Source of the DNA: Cocos nucifera
Taxonomy: Eukaryota > Streptophyta > Magnoliopsida > Arecales > Arecaceae
Direction of reading: 5' to 3'
NCBI GenBank assembly: GCA_006176705.1
Contig: QRFJ01000365.1
Span: forward strand, 645,131-709,130
Length of the DNA: 64,000 nucleotides
Made by a program: the position numbers and the translations under genes. The notes under the pieces were generated by a model. The model searched no databases. It saw only the letters and a program-made list of their open reading frames with translations, and was not told the DNA's origin. The first letter of the stretch is position 1. Each line of letters starts with the position of its first letter. This document shows positions 10,561 through 23,559 of this stretch, piece after piece.

Positions 10561-11408
10561 TTAATAACGAGCATACCTCCAGAAGGACCTATCTCCTTAT
10601 TCTTTAGGGTGGCCAGGTATGTAGGGCAGTTCCACTTCTAATGGCCGTTAGTATTACAATGGAAATATTTTTCTTTGTCAGCGGTCTTCTTCTTCAGCTC
10701 TGTCTTCTTTTTCTTTCCACCTTCCATCTTATGCCTTTTTATAGACTTCTTCTTCTTTTCAAAAGACTTTCTCTTGGATGAAGTCCATTTCATAGCAAGT
10801 ACTGAGCCTTTAGAACCTTTCATAGAAAGCTTAGCAGTAACCAGCATATTCATAAGCTTGGCTAGAGTATTCGAAAGTTTATGCATATGGTAATTCATGA
10901 TGAACTGCCATATGCATCAGTCAAGGATTGCAGAATTATATCATTCTATAGATCCTGATCTAACTTCACTCTGAGCTTCTCAAGCTCTTCTAAGTTTTTG
11001 ATCATCATCAGATAATGATCTTGGACTGACTGTCTATCATGCATTTTAGCCTTAAACAGTTGTTTAGTGACAATGATCTTGGACTGGCTGCATGACTCTG
11101 TTCACTAAACAACTTTTGCAAGTGAGCCAACATTTGACGGATAGTCTTGATATCTTCGTGTAGGCACTGAAGCTCATCAGACATCGAGTCCAACATGTAG
11201 TATCTGGCTTTATTATCTTCATCCGTCCACTTGTCAAGAGATGCTCTCTATTCAGCGAATGGATGAGCTGGTAAGGTGGGGGATCCTAGTCCAATACATG
11301 AGTCAACTTCTCAAAATCCAAAATAATTTTAAAGTTTTGGAGCTAATCCTTATAATTGGGTTCGGTCAGTCTATGAGTGTCCAGGATACGGGCTAGTGGA
11401 TTGGGCAT
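10561..11408 (-). pseudogene. B: Copia gag pseudogene
   Basis: Starts at the ATG at 11408 (MPNPLARILDTHRL), which aligns with MSASNPL of C. A capsid-like UBN2-type region follows (HMHKLSNTLAKLMNML near 10890), then a Lys-rich segment and a damaged CCHC knuckle in which the first Cys is Tyr. Several stops and one frameshift near 11080 break it. Gag would package the element's RNA. Confidence 0.85.
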
Positions 11409-13274
11409 AGATATTTTTTTTTTTCTATAGAGAGTCAAAGTTTCTAGTTAGATTTTATAATTAAGACTTGACCAATTTATTTAGGAGTTTAATTTTTAAA
11501 TAAATTAGCTTCCACTATTTTCTTGGATCCCTACATTTTCTTTGTAGAGATGAAAAAATCTCCATGATTACTAATTTCTAATGGATGGTGTAGTCCCACC
11601 CACTAACTCATCACCTCACCTAATAGTTATTGATGATGAGTTAGCCAATGAATGAACAACTCTTATCCAATGATTCTCTAATCATGGTGCACCTAGACTT
11701 GGTCTCTAATTCATTAATCTTACTGTGCCTAAAATATTGATCCACTCCTTAGTTAAGTTAGACCCACCATTTGCATAGATTGAATTTCTAATTGGGTCTC
11801 TCACCGTATCCAAAATATGGAGCTCAATCCATCCTTCAACTCATAGCATCTAATGCCTAATAGACACGATTGCATCTTTTTGATGCAACTGAATTACTAT
11901 GACCAGCCGAGAACCATCAATCCTAGGAAGGACCCGCACATCTACAATGGTGGAAGACCTTAGACTTAATCCTTTCTTAGGGAGATTTGATTTAGATCTC
12001 TTTAAACTTGACTTGACATAGCCATAACCATTATGACTAACCTAGTGGCATGCGTTTGCTCATATTGTTAGCTACCTTAGATCAGGATTGGGTCGATAAA
12101 TATGGCTAGGTAAGTGAGATCGATGGAAGGGATATGCCATTAACTCGACAAGAATGCATTCGAGTCGAGTAGCTTCCAATTAAAAATTAGTCAATCGTAT
12201 ATGCCAAACTTACCTTAGACACCAAATTGTTGAGCCAGAACCAATTGGATTAGCCTACAATCCAAACTCTAATCACTGAGCCTAATTAGGTCTTAACTCG
12301 ATCGATTACTCATGTGACTTGACCTTGACCCAGACTTAAACCTATTAGGCTAGTCAATTTAAGTACTCTTGATCCCACGTAACCAACTCTTGATTCAGTT
12401 TGATCAACCGCTAGACCAAATTGAGCTACCCAAGTCTGAATCCAATTTTATGAATATATCTTAAATTTAAAAATTCTTAATTTTAGATCTAATATATTTC
12501 ATAATCTTAATTCTTAATTAATTTTAGGATTCATAAACAAAACATGTATATAAAATCCTAGGATTTTAGGATCTAGGGTTTTGTAGAAAATAAGTTTTTG
12601 ATTTCTAATTAAGGAAGAATGCACAGCACCCCTACACACCATAAGAACACCCCATCGAATGAAAGGAGAGGGCCTTTAAATCCTACTTCATTCTTATGAT
12701 CGGACGGCCAAGAAGAATGCCTTAATCAGAAATATGATAAATCTACAAAACTAGTTAGATCTACATCATATATCACATATATAAAAATTGATCTAACTAA
12801 AAATATATTTTGCATACATCTCATGTATCATATCATGCATATTTTTAGATCTAAATTATCTCATAAATATCTAAAAAATAAGATTTAAATTTGATCATAT
12901 CAAATTAAAGTTAATTTTAGATAATTTTGTAGAACTATTCTACAACTAGTCTAAACATGCATCTATCATATCTCATATAAATAAATTAAATAAATTTATT
13001 TTTATTTTTTAGATTTAATTATAATATTTATAATATCAAAAAATAATAAATAAATAAATTTAAAAATTTTAATTAATAAAATTAAAATTATGATTATGCT
13101 AGACTACACAGAATAATTCTATTCCTAGTCTAGTGATGCATCTCATACATCTTAGATCTAGATTATTTAATTTTTAATTTTTTAATTTTAGATCTAATCA
13201 CATCTAATGTGACATCTAAAATCATTTAATTATTAGATCAAAAATAAATTAAAATTAAATCTAATGAATTATGG
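11409..13274 (-). other. B: leader between primer site and gag
   Basis: Non-coding and collinear with the leaders of A and C. The conserved leader block is at 12174-12233. No ORF is credible here. Confidence 0.7.
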
Positions 13275-13292
13275 AACCTGGCTCTGATACCA
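13275..13292 (-). other. B primer binding site (initiator tRNA-Met)
   Basis: The minus strand reads TGGTATCAGAGCCAGGTT, a full 18-nt match to the complement of the 3' end of plant initiator tRNA-Met, two bases after the LTR. Confidence 0.93.
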
Positions 13293-13294
13293 GT

Positions 13295-15581
13295 TGAAGG
13301 AAAAAGCCTTATTTTTTGGATCAGATTCATTCAGATCTGATTGGATCAAGAAGGATATTTTAAAAATTTTTGCTCTAAGATCCTAATCAGATCTAAGACT
13401 CCTTAGATTTGATCTCATTAATTTGATAATAAAAATAAAAATAAAAATTAAATCTAATTTAATTATATCTTTATTTTGGATAATCTAATTATCCTATGAT
13501 GATCTCGATGTTTGCCTGAGGTTCTGGATGTAGCCATGCAAGTGCTTAGTCTCTACCGATATCTACTCAGGCAGGATCTGAAGATCTTCTTCTTAATTAA
13601 TCTTCTAAAAATTAGATCTAGATCTGATCTTGAAGGTCTTCAAAATTTTTTTTGAAGAACAGTCATTGTCTCTTGCAGCAGTACTGCCTTCTTCCTTTCC
13701 TGGCGCCTTCCACTTGCTTAGATCGCACCTTGTTCATGCCCAAAAGTCCTTGGGCATGGAGAGGAGAGAGAGGACTAGGGGGTGGCATGGAGAAGGAGGA
13801 AGAGAGGCTTTGTGGTATGGGCTAAAGGCAGAAGCATTAAATTCTAGGAGTAGATAGGGTTTATATAGATCCTACTGCACCATGCAGTACCACATTATCT
13901 CGGTCAATCATGGTCCTTTGTACAATTAGATCTAAATCTGATTGATGGGATGACATCATTTGATCCAATCAGATGGGAGACCCTTAAAACCCTCCTAAGG
14001 TGGCACCAAGACTGGGTCAAACAAGACTTCGTGGCGCCATAGAGTTTAATCCCCTGAAGCAATCCTGGAGTCCCATCTGTATGGGACTCCATCTTTATCC
14101 TCATGGGGCACACACCTCCCTAGGCATGCACCCTCTTCCTATCTATATTTTAGTAGGGTACAAGTCCCCAGGTACTCTCCTATGGGTGCATGATACATGG
14201 GCATATGTCTAAGTGTCCAGGGTCAACATTTGACCAATGTCTGAAAACAAGATTTAGCAGGTGATCGAAAATGGTAGGTGTTGTTTTAAATTTATCTCAT
14301 AAATTAAGACAACCCTTTTTTGATCTGGATAATCTCCAATCAGACCAAGTAAAGATTTTTGAGTGAGCCCAAATATATTTGGCTCAGTCGAGACAAGCTT
14401 TAATGATTATTAAAGGAGAACATTAGGCTCAATCATGTACTAGCATGATTTTCTTGAACCTAATTGAATCTTATTCAAATCAATTGAATTGTGTTAGTCC
14501 AATTGATGACATCCAGATCCAAATTCTTATTTGTATGATCCAGTTAGGTTCAGTTCTATATGGTAATGGAATATATCACAATCTCTATTATCGACATCAT
14601 CGAAATACCTTTCGATAGATCAAAACTTTTCTGATTCAGACAACTAGTATGATCGATCATCTAAATCATTCTAATTGCTCCCAAAATCTACTAGTGGCAC
14701 CCTAGCAGCATATGGTGGCAATCCATCAGAACTGAAAGCGAACCTCTCGGTGCAGTTATCTGTGTGATTAAGTTCCTCTATCTTGAGTTTCAACCAGATT
14801 AGGGTTAAAGTGATCTCGTCAAACCCTAATTTTTGTCATATAAATTAATCATTCAATTCAAGTCCAATGTAAAAATTCTAATAGAAACTCTTTCTATTGT
14901 TCCACTCTGCCTTGGCCATGGGCTTATGGACTTGATTCTCATGATCATCATCGGACTGCTCCTCATCTACTGAGGTAGATAAATTCCTTATTGGTGCAAT
15001 CCAATTCCTACAATGAATATGCTATAGCCAACATACACCTCAGGATTCTAAATGGCTAGGAGATCGAGTTATGGTGCAGTCAAACTATAACATCCTTAAG
15101 ATGAATTGCCGATGCACCTCAGGTCAAAGAACCAGACACACCACTGTAGCTTCGAGCCTGTCATTGACGAGAAGGTAGACTTCCTCATGACTTCTCAAGG
15201 TGGTCATGCTCAGTGCCCTCATTCTCTAACGAGCATTTATACTCTCGCTTCGGTGTCTCTACACCATAGACTCAAGACTCATCTATCCCAAGGAAGCAAT
15301 CGTACACCAACCTTTCAGATCAATCACCATCCTCATGATGATCCTACGGTCGGGAGCATTTTATAAGTTAATAATGAAAATTCATGTCTTAAATTTTCAA
15401 CTCTTGAAAATATGAACAAATTATTACCATTAACTCAAGGGATGTATCACAGATACTTTTAAATACACACTATGATAGAAAATAATTTATTTTATTATTT
15501 ATAGTCAACATTATAATTTTGCCCTTAGAAGTGTATTACAAGTATCAGCCAATCTGGCTTCTAGGGCACACATATCTAACA
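13295..15581 (-). repeat. B: complete 5' LTR, 2287 bp
   Basis: Bounded by TG and CA, next to the primer site, and the same length class as the LTRs of A and C. ORFs at 13630, 14000 and 15106 are chance frames within the LTR. Confidence 0.92.
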
Positions 15582-15585
15582 AGAT

Positions 15586-16036
15586 GTGGACACTCAACAT
15601 TCGATGATAGATTTTGTATTCAATTTATTTGGAGGTCTAGTCTCATGGAGATCTTGCTTGCAGCCGATTATGGTCTTGTTCACTACCGAAGCAGAGTACA
15701 TTGGCATCACGGAGGTAGCAAAGGAAGTCCTATGGCTGAAGGGCTTGACGCTGGAGATGGGATTCCCATAGGATGCAGTTAGGATGCATTGTGATAGCTA
15801 GAGTACTTTATTACTTGCACAAAACTCTGTGTATCATGCGAGGACTGAGCACATTAATATTAGGTACCACCAAATCAGAGAGCTAGTGGAGGATGGTGAA
15901 GTGGAGCTGGTGAAGGTTCATACCAAAAAAAATCTAGCTAATGTGCTTACAAAGATTCTTCCATGAAATAGCTTTCATAACTATATGGTACTAATGGGGC
16001 TAATGGATAGAGCTAAGTTCATAAGGATTGGGAGTA
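15586..16036 (+). pseudogene. D: RNase H C-terminal fragment of Copia pol
   Basis: The opening frame shows VSWRS, then TTEAEYIGITEVAKE and LWLKGLTLEMGFP, the typical Copia RNase H. Beyond it, MHCDS, YHARTEHI and NVLTKI continue in frame with two or more stops (TAG after MHCDS, TGA near 15964). The fragment starts at the B insertion point. RNase H degrades the RNA template after reverse transcription. It differs in sequence from A/B/C and from E/F, so D is another family whose lineage I cannot name. Confidence 0.85.
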
Positions 16037-16049
16037 CCAAGGTGGAGAT
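16037..16049 (+). other. D polypurine tract
   Basis: CCAAGGTGGAGAT directly before the presumed LTR start TATGAG (probably a mutated TGTGAG). Copia polypurine tracts of this form are common in plants. Confidence 0.65.
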
Positions 16050-16254
16050 TATGAGCTCAAGTATGGTGCTCTGAAGCCTTAAAAGTAGGTGGAGAGAGAC
16101 CAACAAGTGAATGGAGCCAACCATCGAAGAGCTTTAGCCAATGCTTCAATCAAGTCGGCCCGAATTTTGAGAGAGCCAGCTCGAGCAGAAGTCCATAAAG
16201 CATATCAGGTTGACACATTAGAAGGGCTGGCTTGATTCCTATCAGAGCCAGCCC

Positions 16255-16550
16255 AAGTAGAAGTTAAGCTAGTTCGAATCTTGAGAGAGCTAACCCAAGC
16301 AGCAGAATAGAGAGCGATAATTCGGGCTCTCACAGGAGACATCATAGTTGAGCTGACCTAACTATTAATTGAGCCAGCTCGAGCGGTGAATGAGCTAGCC
16401 CGAGTAGAAGTCGAGCTGACTTGAATCCTTAGAGAGCCGACCTGAGCAGCAAAATAGAGAGTGGTAATTCAAACTCTTGTAGGAGACATCACAATCGAGC
16501 TGGCCTGACTGCTGACTGGGCTGGCTTAAGCGATGAACAGAATAGTACAT
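16255..16550 (+). repeat. Imperfect tandem duplication, 147-bp period, in the D LTR
   Basis: The unit containing AGCAGAATAGAGAG at 16301 recurs as AGCAAAATAGAGAG at 16448, with flanking sequence also matching. Within and before the units, short versions of GAGCCAGCTCGAGC recur every 40 to 70 bases. It lies upstream of the TATA stretch, in presumed U3. Confidence 0.8.
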
Positions 16551-16754
16551 GGATTCTATTCTGCCAAGGATTGGGCTTAATCCTAGGAACTTAGGACCTT
16601 GGTTTGTGAGATCCTAAGGGGCTAACCTATGGATTTGACTGGAATTAGTCCAATAGATGTGTGCATGGGAGACATGGATGTACATGAGCTCGAGGAGTGC
16701 ATCACATTAAGTTAGTTAGGAGAGTTTTTTAGGTTGGGTCATATTGACTAGGTG

Positions 16755-16769
16755 TATATATATATATAC
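16755..16769 (+). promoter_or_regulatory. Putative TATA region of the D LTR
   Basis: An alternating TA tract downstream of the repeated U3 units and upstream of CT-rich sequence, at the place expected for an LTR promoter. Use as a promoter is inferred. Confidence 0.4.
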
Positions 16770-17199
16770 TCTATATTGAATTTTGTAGTTAGAATGGAAA
16801 TCAACACAAGCCCTTTTCATCCTGAATATCTCTCTCTTTCTATTTCATTCTCTCTCCCTTCTCTATGCCCTAGAATTTTCTAGGATGTTATAGAATAGCC
16901 ATTTCTTTCCTTAGATCCTTATTGCTATTTCTGTAATCATCAAGTAGCAAGGATTATTTTCTAATAAGAGAAATAATTGATTATAAACCTATCCATAAAT
17001 GCATATGGGTTGACCGATCAAAGTCGAGCTTGTGTGCAATCTATATGAATTCTAGTATCCACTAAGAAATTAGGATAATTTCTCAAATTAGAGGTAGAGG
17101 CTACCAATTCGAATAAAATAGTGAAAGAATCTTTTGAATAAAATTTAAATCTTTAGGTTTAGTAAATCATATACTAATTAGATTTTTGATTTTCTTGTC

Positions 17200-17990
17200 T
17201 CTCCGATCATTGTTAGATAATGATAAGTTAACAGAATCTAACTTTGATAGCTAGTACCAAAAGTTGAAGATTATCCTAGAGCATGAATAGATTCTATACA
17301 TTTTGATAGATCTAGCACCTGAGGAGCCAGCTTTGAATGCACATGAGATGATCCAAAATACTTATCAGAAGTGGCTCAACAATCGAACTATGGTTCGTTG
17401 CATTATATTGGCAGCTATGAGTGATGAGTTTAGTCGCAGGTTCGAGTCTGCTCAGTCAGAAGACATGCTTCAAATGTTGAATGAGTCTTTTGGCACTCTC
17501 GATGATGTTGATAGACACGAGACTAGTTGTGTCATCTTCAATGCCTGGATGAGGGATAGCGCATCAGTCATTAATCATGTATTGTACATGATTAAGATGA
17601 TTGAGCACTTGAGCAAACTCAACTTTTTCTTACATAAGTAGCTTGAGAAAGATATTATACTAAACTCCTTGCCCAAGTCTTTTCTCCCATTCTTTACTTA
17701 TTTTCGAATGATAAAGCCTGAAGTCAACTACCATGGTTTACTGGGGTTGCTTCAGAATATTAAGAATGATCACCAGCTCTATAAGGAATCGATGAATGTA
17801 GTGGAAGAGGCTTCTTCTGGTTGTCGACTCTTTAAGAAAGGGAAGAAGAACAAGAAGAAGAAGAATAAAAAGATGCAAGATCATGCTGGAACATCAGTGC
17901 AGGGCCAGACCAAGAAATCCAATCCCAATAAAAGTCAAGTAGAGTGCATCTATTGTAAGAAGTAGGGGCACCAAAAGAGAAATTGTCCTT
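17200..17990 (+). pseudogene. E: Copia gag pseudogene
   Basis: Matches F gag position by position: NTYQKWLNNRT, MSDEF, FGTLDDVDRHETSC, YMIKMIEHLSKL and KPEVNYHGLL. It ends in a Lys-rich run and a CCHC knuckle (CIYCKK*GHQKRNC, 17945-17986) that contains a stop. The original start codon is not preserved; the first Met of the open piece is at 17303. Another stop follows LHK near 17640. Confidence 0.85.
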
Positions 17991-20900
17991 AGATATTGCC
18001 TCCTTGGATCCAAACAGGTTGAGGAAGAAGCAATTTGTTACTAGACAAGGTATTTATATGATAACTCCTTGCAATTTCTTAATTTATGATATTACTGACT
18101 AGGTATTAGATACCAGAAGCCCTTATCATATTTACGATTCATTGTAGGATTTACAGATCAATAGGAGATTCGAAGAAATCGAGAGATTCCTGAATGTTGG
18201 AGATGGAAAACTAGTTCCAGTTCTAGCATTAGGACTCATAAAGCTTGTATTCGAGTTTCATACCGTTGTTCTTAGTGAATAACATTTTTGTTCTAGTTTT
18301 TTATTAAATATCATTTTTGTAGACCTTTTAGCCAAAAATAGTTATAAAATTTTAATAAAGAAGAATTTTTGTAATGTCATTTTGAATAGTATTATAATTT
18401 TTACTGGATATTTGAACAATGGAACCTATTTCTTATCACAACTTGTTAATATGGTCTACTCCATTAGCAAACAATCTAGAATAGATAATATGCCTGATAT
18501 CTATCTTTGGCACTATAGGCTAGGTCACATTAATAAAAATAAAATAAATAGATTAACTTAAGAGAAAATTCTCAACTTCAGTGATTGTGAATCACTTCCA
18601 ACCTATGAATCCTATCTTTTTAAAAAATGACCAAGTCATCTTTTACTAGAAAAGATAAAAAAGCCAGTGAGTTTTTAGGTCTAGTACATACTGATGTATA
18701 TGAACCTATGAGAATAAGTGCTAGAGATGGATACTTCTACTTTATTACTTTTATAGATTATCTATCTAGGTATGGATACATCTACTTGATGAAACATAAG
18801 TCGGATTCATTTGAAATGTTTAAACGATTCCATAATGAATAGAAAAATAAACTGGAAAGAGTATTAAAATTTTTTGATCTGATCGAGGGGGTGAATACCT
18901 TTCTAGTGAGTTTCTCACATATTTAGGAGAGAATGAGATTCTCTTCTAATGGACTCCTCCAGGGACACCACAGTACAATGATGTGTTTGAAAGAAAAAAT
19001 CGAATTCTATTAGACATGATCTGATCCATGATGGGTTTTGCTAGCCCACCAATCTTCTTATAGAGATATGTGCTCAAATCAGCTTGTTACCTTCTTAATA
19101 GGATTTCAAGTAAATTTATAGTTAAAATGTCATATGAGATATGGACAGGACATAAGTCAGTACTCTCACATCTTAGGATTTAGGGGTGTCCGGCTTATGT
19201 CAAATGTTTAATGACAGACAAACTTGGACATAAGTCTGACAAGCACACCTTTATAGGGTATCCAAAAAAATCAAAGGATATTATTTCTATCTTGCTAATG
19301 AACAAAGGATGTTCGTCAGCCTTAAGATAATCTTTTTAGAAAAGGAGTTACTTGGTAAAGAAACTCTTGCCTCTAAAATTGAACTTGAGAAAGTTCAATA
19401 GGTAGAAAAGCCGACACAATTAGCTGAACCTAAATCAGATTTAATTAGATCAAATTCGAAGCCCAATGTACCTGCACCCTTAAAGTACTTTGGTAGAGTA
19501 TTGCGTCAGTTGGATAAATACTATAGTTTTTTGGTCTGGAATGGTGATCTTATCAAACTGGATGAGAATGATGAGGATCCAATCACCTACATGGATGCAA
19601 TGTAGAGCCCCAATTCTAAGAAATGGCTTGAAGTCATAAAATCCAAAATGGAGTCCATGAAGATTAATGATATATGAACATTAGTCGATCGATCTGAAAG
19701 GGTTAAATCCATTAGGTGTAAGTGATCTTCAAAAGGAAGAGGGATGCAGACAGAAATGTGAAGACCTGTAAAGTCCATTTGGTTGCTAAAGGGTATCATC
19801 AATATTATGGTATTGATTTCGATGAGATATTTTTTCTTATAGCAATGCTCAAATTCATTTAGATTATGCTTACTATAGCTACCCATCTAGACTATAAAAT
19901 CTGATATATGGATGTAAAGATAGCTTTCCTAAATGGAGAGCTAGATGAAGAGATATATGATACAACTTAAAGGATTTACATCCATAGATGAGTCCAAGGT
20001 ATGCAAGCTTCAAAGATTCATTTATGGACTGAAGCAGGCATCTCAAAATTAGAATATACATTTTGATAAGGTGATCAAAATATATGGCTTCGTTAAGAAT
20101 GGAGAAGAGCCCTACATTATAGGAAATTAAAGTATGACTGTCATCTTAATTCTCCATAAAGGACTTGGAAGAAGCATCCTATATCCTAGGGATGAAGATC
20201 TATAGAAATAGATCTAAAGGGATGCTTGGGTTATCCTAGTCCACGTACATAGATATTGTACTAAAGTGATTCAGCTCCAAGAAAGGCTATCTATCGATAG
20301 GCCATAGAATTTCTCTCTCTAAGAAGGATTGTTCGATAACTCTTAAAGAGAGAGAGCGTATGAGTAAAATTTTATATGCTTTGATAATGAAATCTATCAT
20401 ATACGCTATGACATGTACGAGATCAGATATAGCACACTCATTAGGAGTAGTGAGTAGATACCAATTTGATTCAAGGAGAATCATTGGAAGGTTGCAAAAA
20501 CCATCCTCAACTATTTGAGAAATGCTAAGGACCAATGGCTAATTTATGATGAGTTAGATTTGAAACTTATATGATTTACATAATTCAATTTTCAATCTAA
20601 CCATGATGATAGTAAAAGTGTGTTAGGTTATATATTTATCCTTAATGATGGAGCTGTCTATTGGAAAAGTTTCAAGCAGGACACTATGGCAGACTCAGTT
20701 TGAGAGGTAGAGTATATCGCGGCATCTGATACTGTGAAGAAAGCTATGTGGCTGAGAAAATTCATCATCGAGCTTGAAGTGGCATCCTCTCTTGATGGTC
20801 CAATCTTGCTCTACTACGACAGCATTGAAGTCATTGCTCAGGCGAAGGAATCGAAAGCACATCAATGGACAAAGTATATTCTGCACTGCTATCATTTTAT

Positions 20901-21050
20901 CCAGAAGATCATGGATCGAGATGATGTCAACCTTCAGAAGATCAATGGAAAGGAGAACTTGGCCAACCTATTCACTAAAGCCCTTGCAGTAAAGGAGTTT
21001 GATAATCATAAATCGAAGATGGGTATAAGATATTGTATCGAGTGGCTTTA
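17991..21050 (+). pseudogene. E: Copia pol pseudogene
   Basis: Fragments in order: integrase core (GLVHTDVYEPM near 18680, IDYLSRYGYIYLMKH), DRGGEY near 18880, RIWxGCPAYVK near 19180, a heavily shifted reverse transcriptase (about 19650-20250), ILGMKIYRNRSKGMLGLS near 20200, TCTRSDIAHS near 20410, and RNase H with KKAMWLRKFIIEL (20734 onward) and NLANLFTKAL. It ends just before the polypurine tract. The number of frame changes makes it the most decayed large pol here apart from G. Confidence 0.85.
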
Positions 21051-21064
21051 GGACAAGTGGGAGT
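21051..21064 (+). other. E polypurine tract
   Basis: GGACAAGTGGGAGT directly before the LTR start TGTTAG. The same core is seen in C on the other strand. Confidence 0.85.
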
Positions 21065-23544
21065 TGTTAGTAAATGTGTCCTAATGCCAATCATCAACCT
21101 ATTGATGGTTGAACTATCGTTGCAATTGTAAATGATTTATTATGAATAAAATATTTATTCTAGCTTTTTTATCATAAGTTTACATCTTCTTATGAACTCT
21201 TATGTTGTGATGAAGTCCTTAGGACTATTTAGATTCGATAAAAAGAGGATTCATCATTTAGTCCTTAAATTTATTTATGACCAAATGATACATTGTTATC
21301 TAGGACGATAATGTTTATTGAGTGTAGATCGTTGTGTACCATATGGATTGGTTGTCCTCCTAACCAAGGAGTATGGAGATACTAGTATGGCATGCAGGTG
21401 AGATGTAAGTGTACATTATCATGGAATGTGACCAATTTTGGAGCATTTTGTTATTAAGATTTGCTCCAATGTGATATGGGTATAAGTATCCCTCTGACTT
21501 GAGATCGCTATGGTGACTTACAAGCAACTCACTGTACTTTAATGCTGGACTATCTAAATTTTTAATTCAGTAATGAAAGATTTTTGGGCATAGTCAAGTA
21601 CTTGTAAAGTTGGCAATTGAGTCAAGATGGAATTGACCACTCCTGATTTTAGGAGTTGTGTTGAACTGTGTTTTCAATTTAGCAAAACTTTGGCTAGGAT
21701 AGTCCTTATGAGGAGTCATAGGATTAATTGCTTTGAAACACATTATGGATGCACTATTTCAGAGTTGACAGTTTAACTCTGAGTCATCCTAAACATAGAG
21801 GTCAAAAAGATGAATTATACATTAATCATATTCATATTGGTTCTAAAATGTTGCTTTATATACATTTTATCTATCTGAACGTCAGATACCATTGTTAGAT
21901 GGTCATTTTATTTGGTATAAAAATTTGTTCCTATGCTATTAGCTTAGGTTCGAACCTATGGGGTTACATACATAAGACATTTTGATCTAATTGGATGGTT
22001 GATCAATAATTATGGATCATTCTAAGATCAAACAGTCAATATGATTGATATTTGATCTAATGCAAGTATTGCAGGATGATTAATCAGCAATCAGATTGCT
22101 AATTGGCTTAATTTAATTAAGCATTAGGGCTGAGATTGAGCCTAATTGAATAAGATTCAATTTGATTTGGTTTGGTCTTAATTTGGTCAAGTCTTATGGG
22201 ATAAGCCAATTGCAAGGAAAATCAATTTTCTATTCAATTAGGACTTATGTGCACTTGATTTCTAATTAGATTAAAATTTAAATCAAAATTAAATATGATT
22301 TAATCTAATTTAAATGGGCTTCTAGTTAGACTAGGATCATCCTTAATTAAGTTGCATCCATCCTAATTTAATTGGGCTTAAAATTTGGTTTGACCAATAA
22401 AAACATGAGAGCCCAATTTGAATGGGACTCTCTCCCTTGTGCTAACTCATCTCTTGCACCAAACTCCCCACACCCATGCCCCTTATTTAGATTATTTGTG
22501 TGCTTTCTCACACCATCAATAAGCCCCATGCATCCCCCTTTGGTTATAGTTGGAAATTAGTTTTGACTAGGTCAAAACAAGCAAGATGTTTTGACCTAGG
22601 ATACTAATTGATAGAGTTTGTGAATCTCCAAACTCTATCCAACCTTGGCACCAATTTTAATCAGATTTGATCTAATTTTTGGCACTTTAAAGGAAGGATA
22701 TTTGTTGCTCCTTTCAGGTTTCCCATGCCCAAGAATAATTTGGTGGCACACAAAAGTTGGCACCCCAAGTTTCCTTCAATGGAATGATTCCTAATCTAGG
22801 TATTTGACCTAGACTAGGACTTTCTTTTATCTCTCTATTTAAGAGGCCTTTCATCGTGGGATTTCTATGAGACAATTACTGTGAGAAATGGTCTTAGGCA
22901 TGGGAATATTGGGTGCCATTCTCCTTGGGACATAGGGTTTATTTAGGGCACAACCTTAGTGTGTCTTGGTGAGAGAAAATAAAAGAGAGAAGAAGGGGTT
23001 CTTCTTTCGGTTTTTCTTCCTCCCTCTTCCGTAGATCCTTGAGTGATTAGAGAGGAAGATCTTCTCTCCTAAGTCCTCCTTAGTTTCTTCATAATTTGGA
23101 AGGTCTAAGAGATTAGAAGAAGAAGATTAAAAATCAACCGTCAAGGAGCGATCTATGAAGTGCTAGCTCACTGCGCATATTTTTGATCACTGGACCTTCG
23201 ATCAAATTTGAAGCCTTGTGTGGATAACTTATAGAGGTGAGATGTTCTATGTAGTTTAAAGCGATAACCTCAACTATGAAAACAATAGGTAGAGTTCTCA
23301 ATTCACGATCAGGTATAGAGATCTGATCTCTATAGAGTTCTAGATTAGATCTAGACTGGGTATTAATATGATCAAGTTATTTAATTTTTCAAATTTAATA
23401 CATGCTACTATCATGTCATAAAATCCTAGATCTAGAAGCTTTTTCATGCTTTAGTTAATTAATATAATTAATCTAAATCTTTTGCTTTTGTTATTTTCGA
23501 AAATGTTTCAAAATCTAACAATGTAATCCTAGATTTTTCCATCA
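21065..23544 (+). repeat. E: 3' LTR, about 2480 bp
   Basis: Starts TGTTAGTAAATGTGTCC and is collinear at both ends with F's LTR (48046-50168), finishing ...CCATCA. The LTR start resembles the known Angela/BARE start (TGTTGGAAATATG). No coding ORF is credible. Confidence 0.8.
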
Positions 23545-23559
23545 TCAATATCATAAACA

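Larger units (their letters stand above)
5983..15581 (-). mobile_element. Element B: nearly complete but decayed Angela-like Copia retrotransposon
   Basis: Order on the minus strand: 5' LTR, primer site, leader, gag, protease, integrase, reverse transcriptase, RNase H, polypurine tract, 3' LTR. The 3' LTR is cut by element A after its first part; the outer 826 bp of that LTR would lie left of A, outside the window. B itself interrupts the RNase H region of D, which resumes at 15582. Coding regions carry many stop codons but almost no indels. It is the older sister of A and C. Confidence 0.9.
15582..16949 (+). mobile_element. Element D: 3' end of another Copia retrotransposon
   Basis: Contains the end of RNase H, a polypurine tract and one LTR, all on the plus strand. 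It begins in mid-domain because B interrupts it at 15581/15582; the 5' part must lie to the left, outside the window. After its LTR the sequence passes into the leader of E, so D probably inserted into E. The exact 3' boundary is uncertain by some 20 bases. Confidence 0.75.
16050..16949 (+). repeat. D: 3' LTR, about 900 bp
   Basis: Starts after the polypurine tract, contains duplicated 147-bp units and a TATA stretch, and ends near ...GTAGCA where homology to the F leader resumes (E, about 16960). The start has TA in place of TG. No second copy is in the window, so the boundaries are tentative. Confidence 0.6.
16950..23544 (+). mobile_element. Element E: Angela-like Copia retrotransposon, 5' end displaced, heavily decayed
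   Basis: Shows the last part of the leader, gag, pol and a complete 3' LTR on the plus strand. It is collinear with F (51833 onward), so it belongs to a related family. Its 5' LTR and most of the leader are absent because D sits at about 16950. Coding regions are broken by many stops and frameshifts. At 23544 the LTR ends and the next base continues element G's pol region, so E probably inserted into G. Confidence 0.82.
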
